DNA from: an uncultured Gemmatimonadota bacterium
GTDB taxonomy: Bacteria; Gemmatimonadota; Gemmatimonadetes; Gemmatimonadales; GWC2-71-9
Assembly (NCBI GenBank): GCA_946480845.1
Contig: CAMLLJ010000133.1
Coordinates: forward strand, 1 to 7,707
Direction: 5' to 3'
DNA length: 7,707 nt
In this document: piece after piece, positions 1 through 7,707 of the stretch
Position numbering within the stretch: the first letter of the stretch is position 1
Layout of the letters: each line of letters opens with the position of its first letter
Position numbers and translations under genes: made by a program
Notes under the pieces: model-generated
The model's database searches: none
Seen by the model: only the letters and a program-made list of their open reading frames with translations
Told to the model about the DNA's origin: nothing

Positions 1-869
<869 letters not shown>

Positions 870-873
<4 letters not shown>

Positions 874-3488
874 GGCGTCCCCGCCGCCAGCAGGCGGTCG
901 GCGTTCTGGATGAGGACCAGCCTCGGGGTCTGCCGCCGGCGCACCATGACGACCCGCCCGTCGGCCGCGACGTCGAAGTTCGCGTGCGGCTCGCCTCCGA
1001 CGAAATCGTCGAGGCTGAACAGCGCCTCGCGCGACGCCACCCGCGGCACCGGCGCGAGCTCGAGGTGCGCAACCATCAGCTCGCGGGTATCGGTGGAGGT
1101 GTAGTACAGCGTCCTGCCGTCGGCACCCCAGACCGACTCGAGCGCGCCGCCGACGGAGACCTGGATGCGGCTCGCGCCCCCGCCGGCCGGCGCCACATAG
1201 ACCTCGTAGCGTCGCGACGCGTCGGATGCGTACGCGAGCCAGCGTCCGTCGGGAGAGGTCGAGACCCAGCCTTCGCTGAAGTTGGTCACCAGGAAGGGCA
1301 CCAGCCGGCCGCCCGAGTCCGCCATGAGGTTCCACCCGCGCCGCTCCGCCTCCGCGGCGGTCACCGTGACCAGGCGCCCGTCGGCGAGCCAGGCGCCCGG
1401 GGCTGCCGCGACGTCGGACGCGAGCTGCTCGCCGGGCCCGCCGTCGAGCCGGGAGCGCAGCAGCACGATCCGCCCGTTGCGGGTGGCCACGTAGACCAGC
1501 GAGCGCCCGTCCCGCGACCAGATGGCGTCGTGCCCGTCGTTGTCGAAGGTGGCGCGCGTGAGCGTCCCCTGGTCGAGCGACAGCACCCAGACGTCGCGGC
1601 CGGTGGACTCATTGATGTCCACCGAGACCGAGCGCCCGTCCGGGCTGAAGCGGGGATTGTGGTACTCGGCGGTGCGCGCGAGCATCGGCTGCGCCACGCC
1701 CCTCCGGTCCACGACGACCAGCTCGGCCGGGTTGCGCGGCGCATACACGACGGTGCCCGTGCGCGAGACCGTGACGCGCGGCGTCCCGAGCGGCATGGTT
1801 TCCACGGGGCCGCCGAGCGGCACCGGATCGCCGGAGACCGTCCGCGCGTCGGGGTCGAAGCGAATCCCGTGCAGCATCTGGTCGGCCGTGACGTAGACCA
1901 GCGTGTTGCGCCCCGCGTAGTAGGCGCCGCGCAGGTCGGTGTCGAGGAGCGGCCGGCGCTCGCCGGATTCGAGGTCGAGCGTGTAGAACCGGCCGGCGAA
2001 CCCCGTCCCCCCGCTGGCACCGACGATCGCGATGCGGCCGCCGGGCAGGACATCGCTCAGGAGCTGCCGCCGCTCGCCCGCCGCGGTGTCCGGCGTCGAG
2101 ACCTGGACGGCCGTGCCGCCGCGTGGCAGGCGCCAGAGCCCGCCGTCGAGGCCGCTGTAGATGACGCCGCCGGCCTCATCGAGCACGGCGAAGGGCGCTT
2201 CCGGCACGCCGGGGAGCGGGGTCGCCTGGCCGCCCGACAGGGGGATCCGGTACGACTGGTTCTGCCGGCTGACCATGAGCTCCCGCCCGTCGGGCGAGAG
2301 ATAGGGATTGTCGGCGGCCTCCGCGCCGCCGAGGCCGGGGATCTGGGTCGGCTCGAGCTGGTCGAGCGGCCGCAGGTAGAGTCCGCCCGCGTCGCCGCGG
2401 CCGGCCACGAAGTACACCAGCCTGGTGCCGTCGGCGCTGAGGCTCACGTTGCGCCAGGGTGAGAAACCGAGACCCGGCGCAGAGATCTCGAAGCGGGCGG
2501 GCATGGCGTCGGCGGGCGGGACGGGGCGCAGCCAGGTGGCGCCGAGCGCGCCGAGCGCGAGCGCCGCGACGCCGACGGCCAGGAGCGGAAGCTTGCTGCC
2601 GGACCGCCGTCGCGTCGCCGGCACGCGGCGGGTCATCCCGGCCGCGGTGGCGCCCGTCGCGCCGGCGAGTGCCGCCGTGAATTCACCGGCCGTGGCGAAC
2701 CGGTCGGCCGGCAGCTTCTCGAGCCCGGTGCGCACGGCATCCTCGACCGCCTCCGGCACGCTCCGTCGCACCTGCCCGAGCGGCTTCGGGTCCTCGGTCA
2801 TCACCTTGGCGACGATCGCCTGTGCGGTGGGACCGGTGAAGGGCGGCTCGCCGGCGAGCATCTCGTAGGTGACCGCGGCGAGGGCGTAGAGATCGCTCCG
2901 GAGATCGACGTTCCGCTCGCCCATCGCCTGCTCCGGCGCCATGTACTGCGGCGTGCCGAGGCTCATGCCCGTCTGGGTCATCCGCTCGCCGCCCGCCTGC
3001 TTCACCGCCAGCGCGATCCCGAAGTCGGCGACGAGCGCGTGGCCGTCGCGCAGGAGGATGTTCTCGGGCTTGATGTCGCGGTGCACCACGCCGCGGCCGT
3101 GCGCGTAGCCCAGCGCGTCGGCCACCTCCGTGGCGATGCGCACCGCGTCACCGATCGACAGCTGCCGCTCGCGATCGAGGCGGGTGCGCAGCGTCTCGCC
3201 CTCGACGTAGGGCATCACGTAGAAGAGGAGCCCGTCGGCCGAACCGGAGTCGAAGAGCGGGAGGATGTGCGGATGCTGGAGCGCCGCCGTGAGCTTGATC
3301 TCCGCGAGGAATCGGTCCGGCCCGAGCACGGCGGACAGCTCGGGATGCAGCACCTTGATGGCGACCTCGCGGCCGTGGCGGAGGTCCTCCGCGAGGTAGA
3401 CCGTGGCCATGCCGCCCGCGCCGAGCTCGCGCTCGAGGCGGTAGCGGTCGGCGAGGGCGGCCGAGAGGCGGGTCGTGGTGTCGGTCAC
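870..3488 (-). CDS. Transmembrane Ser/Thr protein kinase with C-terminal PD40 beta-propeller
   Basis: Complete, 872 aa from a GTG at 3488. An upstream in-frame start at 3677 would add 63 residues overlapping the preceding gene. I reject it because homology to the sister kinases begins exactly at VTDTTTRLSAAL and a GAGGGGAG site sits 6 nt before this GTG. The kinase is intact: glycine loop 23-30, VAIK Lys45, HRDIKPEN Asp138, DFG Asp155, activation segment TQTGMSLGTPQYMAPEQ (171-187), ending in GLEKLPADRF near 264. A basic stretch (TRRRSGSK, 292-299) precedes one helix (about 299-320, KLPLLAVGVAALALGALGAT), which puts the rest in the periplasm. Residues about 331-850 carry PD40 strands: LSADGTRLVYF (350), LSPDGRELMVS (397), FSPDGRSVSVD (614), WSRDGRSLVYV (657), TSPDGRWLAYA (744), WGADGRTLYYT (787), then HANFDV. 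It has the same architecture as the rightmost gene, though the propeller has diverged. Role: probable membrane signalling kinase; ligand and targets unknown. Its TGA overlaps the next gene's GTG. Confidence 0.96.
3381..3488 (-). repeat. Kinase 5' repeat block, copy 2 (middle gene)
   Basis: First 108 bp of the complete propeller kinase gene. It differs from the copy at 5669-5776 at five bases, one of which changes ATG to GTG, and from the copy at 766-873 at six. All copies are direct repeats in the same reading frame and the same position within their genes. Confidence 0.9.
3485..3488 (-). other. GTGA stop/start overlap between TPR kinase and propeller kinase
   Basis: TGA of the upstream gene (3487-3485) and GTG of the downstream gene (3488-3486) share bases. 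This arrangement favours termination-reinitiation and roughly linked output of the two proteins. Confidence 0.88.
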
Positions 3489-5776
3489 GCGCGGCTCCCC
3501 TCGGGCTCGAGGTCGAGCTGCTCCTCGAACTCGGAGACCCGTTGCGCTACGCGCGCGGCGATCGCGTCGAAGGCGGGCAGCGGCCGGAGCGGCGCGAGGA
3601 ACGGGCACCATGACACGATGAAATCCAGCGGATAGAACCCATTGTTCACGGCGCGCTCGAGCAGGGCCAGTGCCCATTCGGTGTCACCGGCCATGGCGAA
3701 CGACTCGCTCAGGTGGAAGGTGTGGTGCGCGTCGAGTGCCGCCCAGTCCACGGTCCGGAGGATGGTGAGCGCCTCGTCGTGCCTTCCCTCGTGTGCGGCC
3801 ACCAGTCCGCGCAGCTGCTTCGTGTAGGGAAGCTGCGGCGCGCGCTGCTGCATCCACTCCGCCTCGCGCGCCGCCTCGGCCCAGCGCCCCGCGAGCGCGT
3901 AGTTGTAGCCGAGGGCCCAGTGCGTGATCACCGACTCGGGCTCGATTGCGAGGCCGCGTTCGATATGGGGGATCGCGTCCGCCGCGCGGCCGACAAACCA
4001 GGCATTCGCTCCCGCGAGCAGCTCGGTGTAGGGCGACAGCGGGTCCCGCTCCTTGAGCAGTGCGCTGACGGACGCCCCCTCGGCGTTCCGGAACGCCGCC
4101 TGCAGCGAGATCCCCAGCTGGAAGAGGACGTCGGCATCGTTGGGGTCGCGCTCCAGCGCCTGGGTGAAGGCGCGGACGGCACCCGCGAGGTCGCCCCGCT
4201 CGTAGCAGGCGAACCCGCGCAGCGCGTAGCCGAACGGGGCGTCGGGCGCGTCGGCGATGAGCTCGGTGGCCGTGGCCTCGACGCGGGCCAGTGGCTCGTC
4301 ACGATGCTCGCCCATCCGGACCAGCGCGAACCAGCCGTAAGCCCGCAGCGCGCGCAGGGCGGGCACCTCGCCCTCGAGCGCGATCGCCTGGTCGAGGAGG
4401 GCCTTCCCGCGCTCGAGCTGGTAGCGCTGCATCGCCTGGCGCGCCTGAAGGTAGAACTCGAACGCCCGCACGTTCTCGATCGAGCGATGGGCGAGCCGCC
4501 GGTCCTCCTCGGAGGTGAGCGTGAGGCCGAGGGCGCTCACGATCTCGCGCGACACCCGCTCCTGGACCTCGAAGACGTCGTCGATGGTGCCGCCGTACTT
4601 GGCGCCCCAGAGCTGCGCGTCCGTCGCGGCGTCGATGAGCTGGGCCGTGATCCGGAGCGACGTCCCGGCGCGGCGCACGCTTCCCTCGAGGACGTAGCGC
4701 ACTCCGAGCTCGCGGCCGATGGTGCGCACGTCCTTCGTCGTGCCCTTGAGCTGCATCGCCGAGGTCCGCGAGATCACCTGGAGCGACCTGATCGCGGCGA
4801 GGTCGCCGATCAGCTCCTCGGTGAGGCCGTCGCTGAAGTACTCGTTCTCGGGATCGGGACTGTGGTTGGCGAACGGCAGGACCACGATCCCGCGCCGCGC
4901 CGTCGAGCCCTGCCCCGCGGCGGCCGCACCGAGACTCGCGGCCCACTCCCCACAGCTCGCAGGCCGGTCGGCTGCGCGGGTGGCCAGGGCGGCGAGCAGC
5001 GCGGCGTCGAGCGCGGGCGTCACCTCGCTCCGCCGGGCGCGGGCGGACGGCGGCGCCCTGGTGACGCGCTGCGCGAGCATCGCCATGGCGCTCCCGGCGA
5101 ACGGCAGCTCGCCCGTCACGCATTCGTAGAGGACGCAGCCGAGCGAATAGAGATCGCTCCTCGCGTCGAGCGGCTCATCGGTCACCTGCTCCGGGCTCAG
5201 GTACGCCGGCGTGCCGATCGTCTGGCCCGTCTGGGTGAGCCGCGGGCCCTCGCTTCCGGCCGCCGGCCGGGCGATGCCGAAGTCGGCGACGATCGCGTGG
5301 CCCTGGCTCAGCAGGATGTTCTCGGGCTTGATGTCGCGGTGGATGATGCCGGCGCGGTGCGCGCAGTCGAGCGCATCGGCAACCTCGCGGGCGATGGCGA
5401 TCGCCTCGGCCACCGGCAGCCGGCCCTCGCGGTCGAGGCGGGCGCGGAGGGTCTCGCCGTCGATGAAGGGGGTGACAAGGAAGAGGGTCGGGACGGTCGG
5501 GACGGTCGGGTCGGTCGGGAGGGTGATCTCGCCCGAATCGAAGAGCGGGAGGATGTGAGGGTGCTGGAGGGTGGCCGTGGTGCGAATCTCGCTCAGGAAT
5601 CGCTCGGCGCCGACGGCGCGGGCGAGGTCGTCGCGCATGACCTTTAGCGCCACCTTGCGGTGGTGCTTGAGGTCTTCCGCAAGGTAGACCGTGGCCATGC
5701 CGCCCGCGCCGAGTTCGCGCTCGAGGCGGTAGCGGTCGGCGAGGGCGGCGGAGAGGCGGGTCGTGGTGTCGGTCAT
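3485..5776 (-). CDS. Ser/Thr protein kinase fused to TolB-like domain and TPR repeats, no TM helix
   Basis: Complete, 763 aa, ATG start. It should phosphorylate Ser/Thr on unknown targets. The catalytic set is intact: glycine loop GAGGMATV (residues 23-30), VALK Lys45, RFLSEI alpha-C glutamate (about 64), HRDIKPEN with Asp148, DFG Asp165, and GTPAYLSPEQ. The domain ends near residue 282 in ADRPASCGEW instead of the GLEKLPADRF of its neighbours. Residues about 296-417 form a TolB-like N-terminal-type domain, as found in class III cyclase/TPR proteins (VVLPFANHSPDPENEYFSDG, then GVRYVLEGSVRR and AQLIDAATDAQLWG). Residues about 440-745 are helical TPR-like repeats, for example YALRGFACYERGDLAGAVRAF near 517 and WALGYNYALAGRWAEAAREA near 620, closing in WCPFLAPLRPLPAF. 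I see no hydrophobic helix between the modules, so a cytoplasmic protein is likely, with TPRs as a scaffold or partner-binding surface (inference). The beta4-beta5 region carries a Pro/Thr insert coded by a 9-bp repeat. No clear Shine-Dalgarno precedes the ATG, so coupling to the upstream gene is plausible. Its TGA overlaps the next GTG. Confidence 0.96.
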   Translation of the reverse strand: MTDTTTRLSAALADRYRLERELGAGGMATVYLAEDLKHHRKVALKVMRDDLARAVGAERFLSEIRTTATLQHPHILPLFDSGEITLPTDPTVPTVPTLFLVTPFIDGETLRARLDREGRLPVAEAIAIAREVADALDCAHRAGIIHRDIKPENILLSQGHAIVADFGIARPAAGSEGPRLTQTGQTIGTPAYLSPEQVTDEPLDARSDLYSLGCVLYECVTGELPFAGSAMAMLAQRVTRAPPSARARRSEVTPALDAALLAALATRAADRPASCGEWAASLGAAAAGQGSTARRGIVVLPFANHSPDPENEYFSDGLTEELIGDLAAIRSLQVISRTSAMQLKGTTKDVRTIGRELGVRYVLEGSVRRAGTSLRITAQLIDAATDAQLWGAKYGGTIDDVFEVQERVSREIVSALGLTLTSEEDRRLAHRSIENVRAFEFYLQARQAMQRYQLERGKALLDQAIALEGEVPALRALRAYGWFALVRMGEHRDEPLARVEATATELIADAPDAPFGYALRGFACYERGDLAGAVRAFTQALERDPNDADVLFQLGISLQAAFRNAEGASVSALLKERDPLSPYTELLAGANAWFVGRAADAIPHIERGLAIEPESVITHWALGYNYALAGRWAEAAREAEWMQQRAPQLPYTKQLRGLVAAHEGRHDEALTILRTVDWAALDAHHTFHLSESFAMAGDTEWALALLERAVNNGFYPLDFIVSWCPFLAPLRPLPAFDAIAARVAQRVSEFEEQLDLEPEGSRA
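3495..3502 (-). promoter_or_regulatory. Shine-Dalgarno-like GAGGGGAG for the propeller kinase gene
   Basis: A purine run on the minus strand ends 6 nt before the GTG at 3488, inside the last codons (GAG GGG AGC) of the upstream gene. It supports the GTG start over the in-frame start further upstream at 3677. Confidence 0.6.
5486..5521. repeat. 9-bp in-frame minisatellite (four GGTCGGG-type units)
   Basis: Plus-strand units are ggtcgggac, ggtcgggac, ggtcgggtc and ggtcgggag, with the first two identical. On the coding strand they give the low-complexity stretch LPTDPTVPTVPT between HPHILPLFDSGEI and LFLVTPFIDGETL. The two sister kinases have no such insert. The unit is a multiple of three, so a change in copy number keeps the frame. 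Confidence 0.9.
5669..5776 (-). repeat. Kinase 5' repeat block, copy 1 (TPR kinase gene)
   Basis: First 108 bp of the TPR kinase gene, 103/108 identical by eye to 3381-3488, although the rest of the two kinase domains is much more diverged. Just downstream in the gene, 5657-5674 matches 754-771 of the leftmost gene exactly, so the copy looks mosaic. Confidence 0.88.
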
Positions 5777-5786
5777 CCGCGTGGCT

Positions 5787-7707
5787 TCATCGCGATGCGT
5801 TCCCCGCCATGCGCTCGCGCAGCACGGCGCGCCAGTTCGATACCACGACCATGCTCCCCTCGCTTGCCGGCTCGAGGAAGATGAAGTGCTGGCCGTCCGG
5901 CATCACGTCGTAATTGGCGTGCGGGTTCGGCGCGAAGGCGTAGCGGTCGGTGAACACGGTATCGCGCGCCGCGATGGCGAAGCCGGGACCGGGCCGGAGC
6001 CTCGCCGCCATGATCTGGCCGTCGCTCCGATAGAAGAGCCGGGTCCCATCGCGCGACCAGACCGCCTCGCTGCCGCCGTCCGCCGACACCTGCACCCGCC
6101 CGCCGGGCCCCGGAAAGGGCTGTACCACGACCTCGTCGCGCCCCGACTCGTTGGTGGTGAACGCCACCCAGCGGCCGTCGGGGGAGAGGCGGGGCATCGT
6201 CTCGACGGCGATGGGGTTTGCGGCTATCGGCCGAGGCATGGAATCGCCGGACACCGCCCGGTAGTAGAGGTCGGCGCCGAGGGTGTCGAGCTGGTAGACG
6301 ATGTAGCGCGCATCAGGCGACAGCACCGCCTCGAACACGTCGAGGCGCTCGCCGGTGAGCAGCGGCTCGGCGCCGGCACTGCCGTCGGCCGCGCGCCACC
6401 AGATGGAGGTGCGGGCGGCGCGGTCGGTCCGGTAGAGCACGCGCGTCCCGTCGGGGCTCCACTCGGGGCGCTCGTTGGAGTTCCCCTCGGTGGTGAGCCG
6501 CGCGCGCGTGCCGGCGCCCAGTTCATGGAGCCAGACGTCGCGCCGCTCGCCGGCGCCGGCCGTGATCGCGAGCTGGGTGGCGTCCGGCGAAAGCCTGGGG
6601 AAGGCATACTCGGCGGGCTCCTCGAGGAGCAGGCGCCGGCTCCCGTCCGCCCCGGCGAGCACCACGCGCGACATCTGGGTACCGCTCTGGAAGAAGAGGG
6701 TCCCGCTGCGCGAGAGTGACGCGCTTGCGAGACCGGTACTGTTGTTGACCGAGACATCGGACTGGAGCTGCACCGGCGTTCCGGTGACCTTGCGCTTCGC
6801 CACGTCCACGGGAACCGCCATCAGGACGCCGGTAGTCGTGACGTAGACCAGCGCGCCGTCCAGGATGCCGAGGGGGTGGACGCCCCGCACGTCGAGCACC
6901 GTCGATTCTCCCGTGGCGAGCGAGGCGATGGCCATGCTCGCGGACGCGGTCGAGCTGGCCGACCAGCTCGAGTAGAGCACGATGCCGAGCTCGTCGATTA
7001 CGAGCGGGGCATCGCGGTAGAGCTCGCCTTCCGGTTTGCCGCTGCCCAGCTCGCGGGGCGCGCCGCCGGTCTCCGGGACCAGGTAGATCGCCGTGTTGCC
7101 GGAGACGACCATTGCGCCGGTCGAGGACCAGCTCGCGCCGTTGAAGGTGCCGGGCGCGGTCCCCAGCGACTGCGGGTTCCCGCCGTCCACCGGCACCTTG
7201 AAGAGCTGGTTGCCGCGCACGAAGCCGACCCACTTCCCATCCGGCGAGAAGAACGGGTTGCTCGCTTCCTCGGTGCCCGCGAGGGGCCGGGGGTCGACCT
7301 CGTCGAGCCGACGTACCATGAGCTGCTGCCGGCGCCCGGCGGCCTGCCCGATGTAGACCAGCATCCGCCCGTCCAGCGAGATCGACAGGTTGCTGAATCC
7401 GAGCGAGTTGGTCTGCCCGCTCGGCGGCACCGGGATGGCGAAGCGCACCACCTCGCCGGTGCCGGCGCCCGCCGCGGGAGCGGCCCGGCGCCACATCCAT
7501 CCCGCCAGCAGCGCGCAGGTGAGTGCGACGAGTCCGAGCGACAGCACCACCGGGTCGCGCAGCCGGGCGCGCCATCCGCCGCGGGCGCGCGCGGCGCCCG
7601 ACCAGGTCGCAACAGTGCCGCCGCCGGAAACCCGGGATGTCCCCTGGAGCGCTTCGGCGAAGCCGGCCGCGCCGGGCCAGCGATCGGCCGGGAGCTTCTC
7701 GAGCCCG
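5787..7707 (-). CDS. Ser/Thr kinase C-terminal end, TM helix and PD40 beta-propeller (5' truncated by window)
   Basis: The frame is open to the right edge, so 639 residues are visible and the true start lies outside. The GTG at 7550 is not the start, because the codons before it encode GLEKLPADRW, which matches the end of the kinase domains of the two leftmost genes. A basic linker (RARLRDP) leads into one hydrophobic helix (visible residues 53-72, VVLSLGLVALTCALLAGWMW), then a propeller with PD40-type strands: FSPDGKWVGF (about 153), WSPDGTRVLY (416), LSPDGRWVAF (507), WSRDGTRLFY (550). The end carries HANYDV-PDG and NWRAVLRERM, matching the way family members close. By the positive-inside rule the kinase should be cytoplasmic and the propeller periplasmic, where it may sense a ligand or bind a partner (inference). 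The catalytic core is not visible, so activity cannot be judged. The TGA stop is 10 bp before the next gene, and no hairpin lies between them, which supports co-transcription. The signal and substrate are unknown. Confidence 0.93.
   Translation of the reverse strand, partial: GLEKLPADRWPGAAGFAEALQGTSRVSGGGTVATWSGAARARGGWRARLRDPVVLSLGLVALTCALLAGWMWRRAAPAAGAGTGEVVRFAIPVPPSGQTNSLGFSNLSISLDGRMLVYIGQAAGRRQQLMVRRLDEVDPRPLAGTEEASNPFFSPDGKWVGFVRGNQLFKVPVDGGNPQSLGTAPGTFNGASWSSTGAMVVSGNTAIYLVPETGGAPRELGSGKPEGELYRDAPLVIDELGIVLYSSWSASSTASASMAIASLATGESTVLDVRGVHPLGILDGALVYVTTTGVLMAVPVDVAKRKVTGTPVQLQSDVSVNNSTGLASASLSRSGTLFFQSGTQMSRVVLAGADGSRRLLLEEPAEYAFPRLSPDATQLAITAGAGERRDVWLHELGAGTRARLTTEGNSNERPEWSPDGTRVLYRTDRAARTSIWWRAADGSAGAEPLLTGERLDVFEAVLSPDARYIVYQLDTLGADLYYRAVSGDSMPRPIAANPIAVETMPRLSPDGRWVAFTTNESGRDEVVVQPFPGPGGRVQVSADGGSEAVWSRDGTRLFYRSDGQIMAARLRPGPGFAIAARDTVFTDRYAFAPNPHANYDVMPDGQHFIFLEPASEGSMVVVSNWRAVLRERMAGNASR

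Noticed and set aside
984..2462. Plus-strand open frame (492 codons) opposite the propeller kinase
   Set aside because: Low-complexity His/Arg/Gly/Val composition and no motif. It mirrors the PD40 codons on the minus strand.
3485..4900. Adenylate cyclase or true Tol-Pal TolB function for the TPR kinase C-terminus
   Set aside because: The TolB-like/TPR pairing resembles class III cyclase relatives, but no cyclase catalytic domain is present, and there is no signal peptide or Tol-Pal context.
5486..5521. CRISPR-like or regulatory repeat
   Set aside because: The units are only 9 bp, lack spacers and lie inside a conserved coding frame. It is a coding minisatellite.
3713..5647. Long plus-strand open frame (644 codons) opposite the TPR kinase
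   Set aside because: The translation is Arg/Gly/Glu/Ala-rich with no domain. The minus-strand frame has complete kinase, TolB-like and TPR signatures. High third-position GC keeps antisense frames open.
5777..5786. Promoter or terminator between the right gene and the TPR kinase
   Set aside because: Only 10 bp, with no hairpin and no -10/-35 elements. Too short for either.
5763..6719. Plus-strand open frame (318 codons) opposite the right propeller
   Set aside because: Antisense shadow of a well-supported coding region, with no recognisable domain.
7548..7550. GTG at 7550 as the start of the right-hand gene, giving a free propeller protein
   Set aside because: It would begin at the first residue of the transmembrane helix. 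The same frame upstream encodes the conserved kinase ending GLEKLPADR and stays open to the edge.

Overview
The window is almost fully coding on the minus strand and reads right to left. It holds a tandem run of four Hanks-type Ser/Thr protein kinase genes, the outer two cut by the window edges. GC content is very high. The kinase N-terminus (ADRYRLERELGAGGMATVYL) is followed by HPHILPLFDSG, HRDIKPENILL, MSLGTPQYM-PEQAMG and a closing GLEKLPADRF. This style, fused to PD40/TolB-like propellers or TolB-like/TPR regions, is typical of Gemmatimonadota, so I infer a Gemmatimonadota or similar soil-type bacterium. Acidobacteriota remain possible, and there is no rRNA or other marker to settle it.

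Layout in transcription order. (A) 7707-5787: the last residues of a kinase domain, one transmembrane helix and a PD40 beta-propeller; the 5' part lies outside the window. (B) 5776-3485: a complete 763-aa kinase followed by a TolB-like N-terminal-type domain and TPRs, with no transmembrane helix. (C) 3488-870: a complete 872-aa kinase, one transmembrane helix and a PD40 propeller. (D) 873-1: a complete kinase catalytic domain whose C-terminal module lies beyond the left edge. A and B are 10 bp apart. B/C and C/D each overlap by four bases (GTGA), with the start of one gene inside the stop of the previous one. The four genes are therefore probably one translationally coupled operon whose promoter is upstream, outside the window. 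I see no RNA gene, insertion sequence, CRISPR array or terminator, and no gene-free stretch longer than 10 bp.

The three visible kinase starts share a 108-bp block that is 102-103/108 identical in pairs, including an 81-bp exact match between C and D. Kinases C and D align without gaps, at about 215 of 271 residues by hand count. Downstream of the kinase domain the modules are unrelated or strongly diverged. The array therefore looks like duplicated kinase input cassettes joined to different sensor or scaffold outputs: two are predicted to be anchored in the inner membrane with periplasmic propellers, and one is predicted to be cytoplasmic with TPRs. No substrate or signal can be named from the sequence.
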